From: Candidatus Halobonum tyrrellensis G22 | GTDB lineage: Archaea > Halobacteriota > Halobacteria > Halobacteriales > Haloferacaceae | Direction: 5' to 3' | Length of the DNA: 64,000 nucleotides | Assembly: GCF_000495475.1 (NCBI RefSeq) | Contig: NZ_ASGZ01000064.1 | Coordinates: 62,001-126,000 of the forward strand | Shown here: positions 44,492 through 53,745 of the stretch, one piece after another | How the letters are laid out: each line of letters opens with the position of its first letter | Position numbering within the stretch: position 1 is the stretch's first letter | Program-made: the position numbers and the translations under genes | Notes under the pieces: generated by a model | What the model was told of the DNA's origin: nothing | The model's input: the letters and a program-made list of their open reading frames with translations, nothing else | Database searches by the model: none

Positions 44492-44519
44492 GGAATTACA
44501 TCTGTATCTCTGTAATTCC
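44492..44519. promoter_or_regulatory. palindromic site GGAATTACA-N10-TGTAATTCC (copy B)
   Basis: Nine-base arms at 44492-44500 and 44511-44519 are perfectly complementary. The 10-nt spacer has GTA at positions 4-6, as in copies at 12825 and 62270. With copy A it also shares the right flank CTGTAATTCC. Confidence 0.55.
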
Positions 44520-44829
44520 GGTCCCCGGAACTCGCGGCGGTGACGGGCGGTCGGGGGTTCCGATATACCGAACGCGATTCGGTCGGAGTCGAGCGAGCGT
44601 CACCCGCAGGGGAACTCGTCTCGGGGGTGGGGTCGACCCCGTCGTCGCTCGTCGCGGGAGCGCGCCGTCGACTGCTCGGGCGTGGAGTCGCTTCGGGTCC
44701 CGTACCCGGCGGCAGGGGGAGAGGGGGCGCCGACCGGTCGCGGGTCGCGTTCCGTAAATCGGGACGGTCGACCGGTTCACCGCCCCGAGGGCGGAACGAC
44801 GCCCCGGATGCGCCGTCGCTCGCCGCGCC

Positions 44830-45686
44830 TTATCGCGCCCACTCGGGCGGGAGGACACCCGGCCGGTCGACGTCGAGGCGGTCGCCGATCCGGGCCACCT
44901 CGACGACGCGGGGGTAGACGAAGGAGGTGGCGTGGTCGTGGAGCGACTTCGGGTCGGCCTCGAACCCCTTCCAGAGGTCGTAGTGGGTCGGCAGGAGCCG
45001 GTCGGCGCGGAGCGCGCTCGCCGCCTCGACCATCTCGTCGCCGTCCATGTACCACCGGACGGGTCGGGCTGCCGTCTCGCCGGGGCGGGTGAACTGGCCG
45101 ACGGTGCCCAGCGCGAGCGCCGCGAGCGTCACGTCGAACCGTTCGTCGATCCGCGCGAGGTGGTCGCCGCCCTTCGTATCGCCGCCGTGATAGAACGTCC
45201 CGGAGGCGTGTTCGAACAGGTACGACACCGGTTCGGCCGCGTCGGAGTCCGCCGAGTCGAGGACGTGTACGGTCAGGTCGCCCACCTCGAACGCGTCGCC
45301 GGGGGTCACCGCGACCCGTCTGTCCGGGGGAGACGGAGTTCGCCGTCGTAGTCGGGGTCGGAGAGGCACGTCTCGGGTGCGTACAGCGCCGCGCCGGACC
45401 GCTCGACCAGCGGCCCGTACGACGGCGGATGCATGTGGTCGGCGTGTTCGTGCGTGACGACCACCGCGTCACACCGGGTCGCGTCGGCCGGGTCCATCGG
45501 CACCGGACACATCCGCACGGCGTCGGGGCGGTGGCCGCCGACCCCGAAGTACGGGTCGACGTACACCGTCGCGGCGGCGGTCCGGACGACGAACCCCGTC
45601 GCGCCGAGGTACCAGAGGCTCGGGCCGTCGACCGTCGCCGCCTCGACCTCCCGAACGAACCAGTCGTCCCACGTGGGTCGGATCAT
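44830..45686 (-). pseudogene. MBL-fold metal-dependent hydrolase, split by a frameshift
   Basis: A UlaG-like metallo-beta-lactamase-fold gene read in two frames. The first part (45306-45686, 126 codons) has the metal motif THEHADHMH and ends in SDPDYDGELRLP before going out of frame to a TGA. The second part carries VTPGDAFEVGD, FYHGGDTKGGDH and the late ADRLLPTHYDLW, and runs to 44830. The two join cleanly if one base is restored in the five-C run (plus-strand G run 45326-45330). All expected metal-ligand motifs survive across the break. It may be a recent pseudogene, a sequencing error or a slip site; about 285 residues if intact. Confidence 0.8.
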
Positions 45687-45766
45687 GGGTCAAGTGGTGT
45701 ACGGTGGCGGGTCACATCAACGACGGTCGGCTCGGCGGTCCTCGGGCGGCGGGCGCGTTCGCCGCG

Positions 45767-47389
45767 TCATCCCGCCCCGGTCTCGAACTCGCGCCGGCCC
45801 ACGGATATCACCTCGTCGACCTTGAGGAGTGCGGAGGCGACCTTCGCGGCGTTGTACGCGGCCTGTTCGAGCACGTACGCGGGCTGGACGACGCCCGCCG
45901 CCGTCGCGTCCGCCACCCCGCCGGTCGCGATGTCGACCCCGGCGGCCGTCCGTCCGTCCGCGTGCGCGGCGCGGAGGGCGACGAGCGCGTCGACGGGGTC
46001 GAGACCGGCGTTGCGCGCGAGAGTCGTCGGGACGGCTTCGAGCGCGTCCGCGAACGCCTCGACCGCGAGTTGCGGCCGGCCGTCGACGCCGGGTGCGGCG
46101 GCGCGGAGGCGCGCGGCGAGTTCGGTCTCGGTCGCGCCCGCGCCGGCGACGACGCGCCCGTCGCGGACGGTCCGCGCGACGACGTCCACCGCGTCGCTCA
46201 CGGCGCGTTCGACCTCCGCGGCGACGTGGTCGGTCGACCCGCGGACGACGAGCGTCACGCCGTGGCCGTCGGGGTTCTCGACGTACAGCGGGCCGTTCGA
46301 ACCCTCCCGGGAGACGTCGACACGCCCGAGGCTGTCGCGGGTCGCGTGCCGGGAGCCCGAGACGGCGGTCGCCCCCGTCACCTCCTGGAGGAAGCCGAGG
46401 TCGACCCCCTCGCGCTCGAGGTGTTCGACCGCGAGGACGCCCCGCGCGGCCAGTCGGGCGGCGATCCGGTCGTCGACCCGTTCGTGACAGAGCACGACGT
46501 CGACGCCGAGGTCCGTAACCCGGTCGGCGGCGTCGCGCGCGCGCCGGGTCTCGCGGCGGCGGAGGCGTCCGCGCCCGTCGGCGGTGCCGACCGCCACCCG
46601 CGCTTCGGTCTCGGGTTCCGGCAGGTCGAACGTCTCCTGGAGGACGAGCACGCGCGCGCCGGCGAGGTCGGTCGGCATCGAGTCGGCGACCGGCCCGGCG
46701 TCGAGGACCGCCCCGCGGCGGAGTTCGGAGGCGGCGGCGCTCGCGCCGGGTCGCGCGACGAGTTCGAGGTAGTCGAGGTCGACGACGCGCCCGACCCTGA
46801 CCGCGGCGGTCGCGTCGAGCACCAGTCCGGCGAGCACGCCCGCGTGCCCCTCGACCGCCTTCCCCGTCAGGCTGGTCTCGGCGACCCGCCGGAGCAGGTC
46901 GTCGTCCGGGTCGTCCAAGTCGGCCGGGTCGACCGGGTCGGCCAGGTCGGCCAGGTCGTCGAGTTCGTCGAGCAGGCGGTCGGCCGCCCACTGGTAGCCG
47001 GTCACGACCGCCGCCGGGGGTGTCCCGTGGTCGAGCAGGCGGTCGGCCCCTCGGAGCAGTTCGCCCGCGAACAGCACCGCGGTCGTCGTCCCGTCGCCCG
47101 CCGCCGTCGCCTGCGCCTTCGCCACCTCCACGACGACGCGCGCCGCCGGGTGGTCGACGTCCATCGACTTCAGGATGGTCTCCCCGTCGTTCGTGACGGT
47201 GACCGACCCGCGCTCGGAGACGAGCATCGTGTCCAGTCCGGCCGGCCCGAGCGTCGACCGCACCGTGTCGGCGACCGCGCGGGCGGCGCCGACGTTGGAC
47301 GAACGGGCGTCGGCGCCGCGGAGGTGCCCCACGTCGTCGGTCGCGACGGCCGCGAAGCGCGTGTCGCCCCTCCCCCGTCGCTCACTCAT
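45767..47389 (-). CDS. divergent group II chaperonin (thermosome-like) subunit A
   Basis: A 540-residue Cpn60/TCP-1 protein. ATPase elements are kept: [46 protein letters not shown] and [12 protein letters not shown]. The late glycine loop reads [15 protein letters not shown] where thermosomes usually have a VAGGGA form. An acidic stretch follows the equatorial entry ([21 protein letters not shown] spans about residues 138-158). It lacks the GGM-rich tail of main haloarchaeal thermosomes. It overlaps the next chaperonin gene upstream by 8 nt, so the two are co-translated and may assemble together. Confidence 0.87.
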   Translation of the reverse strand: MSERRGRGDTRFAAVATDDVGHLRGADARSSNVGAARAVADTVRSTLGPAGLDTMLVSERGSVTVTNDGETILKSMDVDHPAARVVVEVAKAQATAAGDGTTTAVLFAGELLRGADRLLDHGTPPAAVVTGYQWAADRLLDELDDLADLADPVDPADLDDPDDDLLRRVAETSLTGKAVEGHAGVLAGLVLDATAAVRVGRVVDLDYLELVARPGASAAASELRRGAVLDAGPVADSMPTDLAGARVLVLQETFDLPEPETEARVAVGTADGRGRLRRRETRRARDAADRVTDLGVDVVLCHERVDDRIAARLAARGVLAVEHLEREGVDLGFLQEVTGATAVSGSRHATRDSLGRVDVSREGSNGPLYVENPDGHGVTLVVRGSTDHVAAEVERAVSDAVDVVARTVRDGRVVAGAGATETELAARLRAAAPGVDGRPQLAVEAFADALEAVPTTLARNAGLDPVDALVALRAAHADGRTAAGVDIATGGVADATAAGVVQPAYVLEQAAYNAAKVASALLKVDEVISVGRREFETGAG

Positions 47390-48983
47390 CGGCGTCCCCC
47401 GCGGGGACGACCGCGTCGACCCGGAGGAGCCGCGACGCCGCGTCCGCCGCCGCGGCGACCGTCCGCCGTCTCACCCACAGCGGGTCTACGATACCCGCCG
47501 CCGTCGCGTCCCCGAGGTCGGCCGTCTCGGCGCGGACGCCCGCCGCAGCCTCGCCCGCGTCGTGGCGCCTGCGCAACTCGACGAGCGCGTCGAGCGCGTC
47601 GAGACCCGCGTTCTCCGCGAGCGTCCGCGGGACGAGTTCGAGCGCGTCCGCGAACGCCTCGACCGCAAACTGCTCGCGACCGTCGAGGCGGGTCGCGTAC
47701 GCGCGGAGGTCCATCGCCGCGCCCACCTCGGCCGCGCCGCCGCCGGGGACGACCCGCGGGTCACGCGAGAGCGCGCGGAGCGCCGCGAACCCGCTCCGCA
47801 CCGCCCGCTCCATCTCGTTGAGCACCTGTTTGCTCCCGCCGCGCACCACTACCGCGACGCAGTCGGCGTCCTCGGTGGCGACGGTGAACACGTCCTCGCC
47901 GCCCAGCCTGCCGTGTTCGATGGACGCCGCCCGCCCCAGGTCCGAGGGGTCGACGACGCCGGCGTCGGTGACGGCGGCGCCCGTCGCGCGGGCGATAGCC
48001 CGCAGTTCGCTCTCGGCGACGCGCCTGACCGCGAGCACGCCCCGGTCGGCGAAGAACTGCTGGGCCCGCTCGTCGACGCTCTTGTCGCTGAACACCGCGT
48101 TCGCCCCGCTGTCGACGAGCCGTCTGGCCCGCGCTTCGACCGTCTCCGCCTCGAACGCGAGCAGCCGGTCGGCGTCGTCGGCGCCGTCGAGCGTCACGGG
48201 GCCGTGGTCGCCCGTCGTCGTCCGGGGGGTCAGGTTCGTGTTCAGACACGCGACCCGCGCGGGTTCGAGCAGTCGCGGCATGGCGGCGTGAACCGGTTCG
48301 CCCTCGTACAGCACCCCCCGCTGGAGGTAGCTGTCCGCGACCCGTCCGCCCGGAACCTTCGTCACCGTCACCCGGTCCCAGTCCACGTCGCCGGTCGCGG
48401 CGAGTTCCGTCGCCGCCTCGACGAGCAGCGAGGCGAGCGTCGCCTCGTCCCGGTCGTTCCCCCACCCGGCGACCGCCGTCCGCACCGCGCCCTCCGCCGT
48501 CGCACTGCCGAGGTCGCCCCCACCATCGACCCCCGGCCCGTCGTCAAGGGGCGCCGCGCTCGCGGCGTCCGCCAGCGCGGTTCCCGTCCGCCGGGCGGCG
48601 AGCGCGTAGCCGTCCGCCACCGTCGTCGGGTGCACCCCTCTCTCGAAGAGGTCGGCGGCCCGGCCGAGGAGGTCACCCGCGAGCGCGACGGCCGTCGCGG
48701 TCCCGTCGCCCACCGACTCGTCCTGTTCGACCGCGAGGTCGGCGAGCAGCCCCGCGGCGGGTACCAAGTCGAGGTTAACACGCATCTCCCCGAGGAGCGT
48801 CTTCGCGTCGTTCGTCAGGAGAACCATCCCGTTGCCGTCGACGAACATCTTGTCCATCCCCGTCGGGCCGAGCGTCGTGCGGACCGTCTCGCCGAGGGTG
48901 GCGCCGACGGCCGCGGCGGTTCGGCGGACCTCCGCCGTCGAGGGAGTTCCGTCGCCGGCGGTGGACGTGACTACCGTTCCCAT
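47382..48983 (-). CDS. divergent group II chaperonin (thermosome-like) subunit B
   Basis: A 533-residue chaperonin paralogue, more diverged than subunit A. The start [14 protein letters not shown] is typical, but the nucleotide region reads [16 protein letters not shown] instead of NDGxTILxxM, and [17 protein letters not shown] instead of [22 protein letters not shown] near residue 390 is close to the norm. The ATG at 48983 fits a TATA box (ggtttaag) 27 nt upstream, so the pair starts here as a leaderless message. Weakened ATP motifs suggest a structural or regulatory partner for subunit A. Confidence 0.87.
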   Translation of the reverse strand: MGTVVTSTAGDGTPSTAEVRRTAAAVGATLGETVRTTLGPTGMDKMFVDGNGMVLLTNDAKTLLGEMRVNLDLVPAAGLLADLAVEQDESVGDGTATAVALAGDLLGRAADLFERGVHPTTVADGYALAARRTGTALADAASAAPLDDGPGVDGGGDLGSATAEGAVRTAVAGWGNDRDEATLASLLVEAATELAATGDVDWDRVTVTKVPGGRVADSYLQRGVLYEGEPVHAAMPRLLEPARVACLNTNLTPRTTTGDHGPVTLDGADDADRLLAFEAETVEARARRLVDSGANAVFSDKSVDERAQQFFADRGVLAVRRVAESELRAIARATGAAVTDAGVVDPSDLGRAASIEHGRLGGEDVFTVATEDADCVAVVVRGGSKQVLNEMERAVRSGFAALRALSRDPRVVPGGGAAEVGAAMDLRAYATRLDGREQFAVEAFADALELVPRTLAENAGLDALDALVELRRRHDAGEAAAGVRAETADLGDATAAGIVDPLWVRRRTVAAAADAASRLLRVDAVVPAGDADE

Positions 48984-49006
48984 ACACCGTGGTAGTGGTC
49001 GGCGGT

Positions 49007-49014
49007 CTTAAACC
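49007..49014 (-). promoter_or_regulatory. TATA box of the chaperonin pair
   Basis: Reads ggtttaag on the minus strand, centred 27 nt before the ATG at 48983. Confidence 0.55.
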
Positions 49015-49247
49015 TGTGCGCGCCGGGGCGCGGACGCGGCGGCTACCGTGCCCCGATCCGAGCGTTCCCGGCGTCACGAGCAACCGATCTGTGGCCGCGG
49101 ATCGACTCGGGTCGTGGCTGGTCACGTGTTCGTAGGGGGGAGTCCGTCGACGACGCGCGCATCGATCTGTACCGGTACGGCCCGTTGGCCGACGAGCGAG
49201 AGCGAGCGACTGACGCGCCGGGGTCGGTCGCGCCGGTCGACCGAGCA

Positions 49248-49256
49248 CATATATAC
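49248..49256 (+). promoter_or_regulatory. TATA box of the 79-residue membrane protein
   Basis: The element catatatac is centred 28 nt before the ATG at 49280, a strong leaderless promoter match. Confidence 0.6.
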
Positions 49257-49279
49257 CACGCCGTGGTACAGCATAGCGT

Positions 49280-49519
49280 ATGTCCGAGAGCGCATCCACC
49301 GGTCCGGTCACGATGGCGAAGATCATGGTGAACTCGGGCCGCCAACTGCTGTTGACGGCGTTCATGCTGGTGTTGGCGTACGCCGCAGTCACGCTCGGCT
49401 ACTCCGGCGCGGCGGCGTTCTTCGGCATCGTCGCCCTCGCCCTCGGGGTCGTCCTCTACCGGAAGGTGCAAAACGAGCGCGTCAGGGCCAAGTTCGGCGA
49501 GTACCGCATCGACCTGTAG
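49280..49519 (+). CDS. small two-helix membrane protein
   Basis: A 79-residue protein of unknown function. After a polar N-terminus come two hydrophobic segments (LLLTAFMLVLAYAAVTLGY and AAAFFGIVALALGVVLY), then a basic and acidic tail (RKVQNERVRAKFGEYRIDL). A clear TATA box 28 nt before the ATG shows it is transcribed on its own, divergent from the chaperonin pair. Small proteins of this shape are common in haloarchaea; no family was recognised. Confidence 0.7.
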   Translation: MSESASTGPVTMAKIMVNSGRQLLLTAFMLVLAYAAVTLGYSGAAAFFGIVALALGVVLYRKVQNERVRAKFGEYRIDL

Positions 49520-49684
49520 CGGGGCCGTCCCGTAGCGCCGCACGGCGACGCCACGCGGCCGGCACCTCCGCACTGCCGGGACCGCCGTATCGCCGGGGGG
49601 AACCCGGGTCCCGGGCCGTCCCCAGCCGTCCGCGGCCGTCTCCGGTAGGAACAGCTACATGCGCTCGCGGTCAGAGATACGCCC

Positions 49685-49873
49685 ATGTCGGTCGAGACCA
49701 TCGGCTGTCCACACTGCGGCGAGCAGACGGAGATCACGGTACGAGGGGACGAACGCGTCACGGAGGTCAAGAAGGACCGGAGCCTCCTCGACGCGCTCCT
49801 CGTCTTTCAGGGGACGAGCGTACAGACGGTTGAGTGCCCGGAGGGCCACGAGTTCTGCATCTACAAGGAGTGA
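49685..49873 (+). CDS. zinc-binding microprotein
   Basis: A 62-residue protein with a CPHCG knuckle near the N-terminus and a second pair, CPEGHEFC, near the C-terminus. This gives four cysteines in two pairs, as in rubredoxin-like or zinc-finger microproteins of haloarchaea. Between them is a short beta/alpha stretch (EITVRGDERVTEVKKDRSLL). The ATG at 49685 is the only sensible start. It lies between a small membrane protein and an MFS carrier on the same strand. Function unknown. Confidence 0.72.
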   Translation: MSVETIGCPHCGEQTEITVRGDERVTEVKKDRSLLDALLVFQGTSVQTVECPEGHEFCIYKE

Positions 49874-49965
49874 CCGGTGACGAGTCGTCGCTCGCGCCGG
49901 CCGGGCGGGCCGCCCCCGGGCGCTGACGAGCGCCGCCCCCGGCCGAGTGGGGTCCGCGACCCGCG

Positions 49966-51159
49966 ATGACCGCGGCGGATGGGCGGGAGCGCCCCGGACG
50001 CCTGGCCGGCGGGTACGCCGGGCGGCTACTCGGGTTGGTCGCGACGTGTTCGCTGCTGGTCGTCGGGGGACAGGCGCTGTTCGCGCCGCTGTTGCCCGCC
50101 ATCATCGAGGGACTCGCGATCACGCCGTCGGAGGCGGGCGTCGGGGTGACCGCGATGGCGGCGCTGAGCGCGGCGTGTCGCTACCCGGGGGGCCGGGCGG
50201 CCGACCGACTCTCGCGGAAGACGGTCGTCGCGGCCGCGCTCTGCGCGCTCGTGTCGGGGTTCGCCCTCCTGTCGACCGCGACGGCGTACGCTACGTTCCT
50301 CGTGGGGATGGCGGTCGTCGGCGTCGGCGCGGGCCTGTACGTCCCGGCGGCGTTCGCGCTGCTGTCCGACCTGTACGCCGACCGTCGCGGCCAGGCCATC
50401 GGCGTCAACAACGCGGCGGTCAACCTCGGGGGCATCCTCGCGTCCGGACTCGCCGTCGCGGTGTTGGCGGCCGCCCCCTGGCGGGCCGCGTTCGTCCCCG
50501 TGGTGGTCGGATTCCTCGTCGTCCTCCCGCTGTTCCACCGGTGGAACGACGAGCAGTACGTGGTCTCGCGGGTGCGGCTCGCGCCGGTGTCGACCGTCCG
50601 GCGGCTGGTCCGCAGGTCGCGTATCCGCCGGACGGTGCTCAGCGCCGGACTGGTCATGTTCGTCCAGCGGGGGTCGCTGGCGTTCCTCCCCCTGTTCCTC
50701 CAGACCGAACGGGGGTTCTCGCCTCCGCTCGCGGCCGCCGCGTACGCCGGATTCTACCTCGTGGGGGTGGTGACGACCCCCGCGACCGGGTGGGTCGGCG
50801 ACCGCATCGGACACGCGACGGTCACGCTCGGAGCCACGGCCGTCGGCTGTGGCGGACTGCTCGCCGTCGTCCTCGGCGAGGGGGCGACGACCGCCGTCGT
50901 CGGCGTTCTCGCGTTCGCGTTCGGGATGGCGAGCTACTGGCCGGGCATGAACGCCTACGTGCTGGCGCTGTTCCCCGACGACAGCGCCGGCGGCGACTTC
51001 GGCGCCCTCGGGACGGTGTATCTCGGCGTCGGGAGCCTCGGGCCGACGTACGTCGGGTTCGCCGCCGAACGGTGGTCGTACCTCGTCGCGTTCGCCGGCC
51101 TGGTCCCGTGTCTGCTCGCCGCGACGGCGCTCAACGCGTGGCTCTCGGCCCGCGGGTGA
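49966..51159 (+). CDS. MFS transporter
   Basis: A 397-residue major facilitator with about twelve hydrophobic segments. The TM2-3 loop reads GGRAADRLSRKTV and the matching loop in the second half GWVGDRIGHATV, both forms of the MFS motif. An efflux or small-solute role is likely. It converges with the sugar-binding lipoprotein gene. The ATG at 49966 begins a short basic N-terminus as usual. Substrate not identifiable. Confidence 0.83.
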   Translation: MTAADGRERPGRLAGGYAGRLLGLVATCSLLVVGGQALFAPLLPAIIEGLAITPSEAGVGVTAMAALSAACRYPGGRAADRLSRKTVVAAALCALVSGFALLSTATAYATFLVGMAVVGVGAGLYVPAAFALLSDLYADRRGQAIGVNNAAVNLGGILASGLAVAVLAAAPWRAAFVPVVVGFLVVLPLFHRWNDEQYVVSRVRLAPVSTVRRLVRRSRIRRTVLSAGLVMFVQRGSLAFLPLFLQTERGFSPPLAAAAYAGFYLVGVVTTPATGWVGDRIGHATVTLGATAVGCGGLLAVVLGEGATTAVVGVLAFAFGMASYWPGMNAYVLALFPDDSAGGDFGALGTVYLGVGSLGPTYVGFAAERWSYLVAFAGLVPCLLAATALNAWLSARG

Positions 51160-51261
51160 GCCGGCGCCGCGGACGGTCCCACGGGAGCGGACGACGACCG
51201 AACGCGTCGGCGGCGTCGCTCGGAACGGCAGAAAACTGCGAACCGACGGTGCCGCGGGTTC

Positions 51262-52794
51262 TTACGCCGCCCACTGAGAGTCGTTGACGAGTTCCATCCC
51301 CTCGTCGTACGTCTGTTCGAGCACCTCGTCGACGCTGAGTTCGCCCTGCGAGGCCTGCTGTTTCTTCGCGCCGAAGATGTCGTACCCGATGGGCCCGAAG
51401 TCGGGGTGGGCCGGGTAGCCGTACTTGGCGTTCTCCGCCGTCGACTTGATCGTCTCCGCGAACCCGTTCATCTCGTTGGGGATCTCCTCCCAGAGGTTCT
51501 GGTTGGCGGGCATGAACCCGAGGCTCGGCATGGTCTGAACTTGGAGGATGGGGTCGTTGAAGTACTTCAGCAGTTCGATGGCACCCTGCTGTTTCTCCTC
51601 CCAGGTCGCCTCGTCGGCGCCGTCGGGCGGGAGCATGAGCACGCCGCCGGGGATGAGCGCGCGGCCGTTGACGCCGGTTCCCAGCCCGAACGACGGGGCC
51701 CACCGGAAGTTCTCGCGGTACATGTCGCCGCCGCGCTCGACGAACCCGGGCAGGTTCATCGGCGCCTGGTTCGACAGCGCGACCCGGCCGTTGATCATCA
51801 GCGGCGTGATCTCCTCGTCGTTCATCGTCGGCGTGTCGGGCGTGCCGAACCCGTGTTCGCGGAACAGGTCGATGTCGCGCTGGAGCCACGTGTGCCACAG
51901 GTCGCTGTCGACGTTGAGGTCGGACCAGTCCTCGTTGAAGAAGTACCCCTCCGCGCCGCCGTCGGCGGCCATCCACTGGTTGAAGTAGACGTCCTGGTTG
52001 TCGACGGTGTCGTGGACGGGCTGGTAGCCGATCTGCGCGCTGGAGTCCTCCTGAAGCGCCGTCGCGTGTTCGACCAGTTCCTCGAAGTTCTCCGGCGGGA
52101 AGTCGCTGTCCGGGTCGAGCCCCGCCTCCTCGTAGAGGTCCATCCGGCCGACGAACGGCGCGAAGACGTTCGCGGTGATCGGGAACACGGTGTTCCCCTC
52201 GTCCCACCCGCGGAAGGTGAAATCGACCGCCTCGTTGAGCGCGCCGATCGAGTTCATCACGTCGTAGTCGAACTCGTCTTGGTACTCGGCGAACGGCCGG
52301 ATCTGCCCCGTCTGCATCCAGTTGCCCATGCTCTGGGCGAACTCGGTCATCGCCTGGGGGTACGTCCCCTGGTTGAACGCGTCGATCAGCGGCTGTTCGT
52401 CGCCCTGGAAGTTGACGTTCACCGTCGCGCCCGTCTGCTCTTCGAAGTTGCCGATGATGGTCTCGAGCGCCTCTTGGGCGGCCGGCGACTCGTCGTAGTA
52501 CTGCCGCTCCCAGAAGTCGAACTCGACGCCGCTCAGGTCGGCCTCGACGGTCGCCTGCGCCGTCGTCTCGGAGCCGCCACCGCCGCCGCCTCCGTCACCC
52601 CCGTCACCGCCGCCTCCGCCTCCGCCGCCCCCGTCGCCATCGCCGTCGCCGTTGCCGCTACAGCCGGCGAGGGCACCCCCGAGGAGGCCCGCGCTGGTCG
52701 CCTTGAGAAACGGGCGCCGGGAGATCGCTCCCGTGTCGTCCGCCTCGCGGTCACCGTCGTCCCGCCGCGTGGACTGGCGTCTCTTGTCTGCCAT
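51262..52794 (-). CDS. ABC sugar-binding lipoprotein (family 1 solute-binding protein)
   Basis: A 510-residue exported binding protein. The signal SRRPFLKATSAGLLGGALAGC has a twin Arg and lipobox Cys, so it is anchored outside the membrane. A Gly/Asp spacer of about 25 residues follows, then a two-lobed binding domain with family 1 features (FDFWERQYYDE, TGATVNVNFQGDEQPL, QTMPSLGFMPANQNLWEE). It is downstream of the two permease genes with its own TATA box at 52829-52840. Together with the ATPase at 54898 it makes a full importer, probably for a glycoside or oligosaccharide. Confidence 0.9.
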   Translation of the reverse strand: MADKRRQSTRRDDGDREADDTGAISRRPFLKATSAGLLGGALAGCSGNGDGDGDGGGGGGGGGDGGDGGGGGGGSETTAQATVEADLSGVEFDFWERQYYDESPAAQEALETIIGNFEEQTGATVNVNFQGDEQPLIDAFNQGTYPQAMTEFAQSMGNWMQTGQIRPFAEYQDEFDYDVMNSIGALNEAVDFTFRGWDEGNTVFPITANVFAPFVGRMDLYEEAGLDPDSDFPPENFEELVEHATALQEDSSAQIGYQPVHDTVDNQDVYFNQWMAADGGAEGYFFNEDWSDLNVDSDLWHTWLQRDIDLFREHGFGTPDTPTMNDEEITPLMINGRVALSNQAPMNLPGFVERGGDMYRENFRWAPSFGLGTGVNGRALIPGGVLMLPPDGADEATWEEKQQGAIELLKYFNDPILQVQTMPSLGFMPANQNLWEEIPNEMNGFAETIKSTAENAKYGYPAHPDFGPIGYDIFGAKKQQASQGELSVDEVLEQTYDEGMELVNDSQWAA

Positions 52795-52828
52795 TTGCTA
52801 TCGCCACCCACACGTAGCCCCCGGCCGC

Positions 52829-52840
52829 ATATATAATTAT
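52829..52840 (-). promoter_or_regulatory. TATA box of the sugar-binding lipoprotein
   Basis: An uninterrupted AT-rich stretch (atatatataatt-like; plus strand atatataattat) in a GC-rich spacer. It is centred about 40 nt before the ATG, leaving a leader of about 14 nt with gggtgg as ribosome-binding site. It implies extra expression of the binding protein beyond the permease message. Confidence 0.5.
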
Positions 52841-52917
52841 CCATCATGAGGGTGGGGCGACGGGGAACCGAAAAACGAGCGGGAGCGGACGAGGAGTCGA
52901 GGCGGGTGAGAACGCGG

Positions 52918-53745
52918 TCAGAAGCTGAGCGCGTCCTCGAGGTAGCGCCGGGAGGCGACGTACATGACCGCAGGCGGGAGCCCGATGGTGAACGTCATCG
53001 CCATGATGTACGGCCAGGGGTTGGTGGAGTCCGGACTCAGCGCCGTGAACAGGTTCACGATCGCCGGTCGGGGGCCGCCGCTGGTCGTCAGCAGGTTGGG
53101 GAACAGGAACGCGTTCCACCCCCAGAGGAACCCCAAGAACGCGACGGCGATCATCGCCGGCGCGGCGAGCGGGAGGACGACGCGCGTGAACGCCCCGAAC
53201 CGCGTGGTGCCGTACACCATCGCCGCCTCCTCGATGTTGGGCGGGAGTTTCTGGAAGTAGTCGCGGAAGATCCACAGCGCGACGGGGATCTGTCCGGGGA
53301 CGATACCCAGCCAGAGACCGAGGATCGTGTTGTACAGCCCGAGTTCGTGCCAGAGGGTCAACAGCGGGATGATCAGCCCCACGATGGGGAGGAGCATGAT
53401 CAGGACGATCATGTAGAATATCTTCCGGCGCCCGGGGAACTCCAAGCGCGCGAACGCGTACGCGCCGGGGATCGCGATGCCCAAGACGAGGATCGACACG
53501 CCAACCGCGGTGAACAGGCTGAACACGAGGTTCGGCCCGATCTGGTCGAGAACCGCGACGTACGGTTCGAGGGTCGGTTCGTACGGGATCAGGTGCGGGT
53601 CGCCGAACACCTCGCTCCGCGGCCTGACCGACACCGAGAAGCCGTAGATCAGCGGGAGCAGCGTCATCGCCGCGATGACGCCCGCGAGGAAGTTCCTGAA
53701 CAGCGGCCACCAACTGAACCGGCGGGGTGCGGAATCGGTGCTCAT
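52918..53745 (-). CDS. ABC sugar permease, MalG type
   Basis: A 275-residue inner permease of the carbohydrate uptake-1 class with six hydrophobic segments. The EAA loop that contacts the ATPase is visible as EEAAMVYGTTRFGAFTRVVL. The C-terminus FVASRRYLEDALSF-like tail is typical of MalG proteins. The ATG at 53745 overlaps the upstream permease stop by ATGA, so the two permeases are co-translated. Confidence 0.9.
   Translation of the reverse strand: MSTDSAPRRFSWWPLFRNFLAGVIAAMTLLPLIYGFSVSVRPRSEVFGDPHLIPYEPTLEPYVAVLDQIGPNLVFSLFTAVGVSILVLGIAIPGAYAFARLEFPGRRKIFYMIVLIMLLPIVGLIIPLLTLWHELGLYNTILGLWLGIVPGQIPVALWIFRDYFQKLPPNIEEAAMVYGTTRFGAFTRVVLPLAAPAMIAVAFLGFLWGWNAFLFPNLLTTSGGPRPAIVNLFTALSPDSTNPWPYIMAMTFTIGLPPAVMYVASRRYLEDALSF

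Larger units (their letters stand above)
43934..44829. other. long intergenic region with AT-rich core
   Basis: A spacer of 896 nt with no convincing gene. From about 44120 to 44520 the sequence is much AT-richer than its surroundings. It includes the 14-bp palindrome at 44443-44456 and the TTACA-N10-TGTAA palindrome at 44492-44519. The part from 44520 to 44829 is GC-rich, with only Arg/Pro-rich frames. The base composition suggests a control region or a decayed insertion; no transposase remnant is visible. Confidence 0.45.

Noticed and set aside
44496-44858. Possible 120-codon minus-strand gene
   Set aside because: Arg/Pro-rich, begins inside a palindrome and overlaps the end of the split hydrolase gene.
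52560-52660. Short triplet repeats suggesting a microsatellite
   Set aside because: They encode the Gly/Asp linker of the sugar-binding lipoprotein, a normal feature of haloarchaeal lipoproteins.
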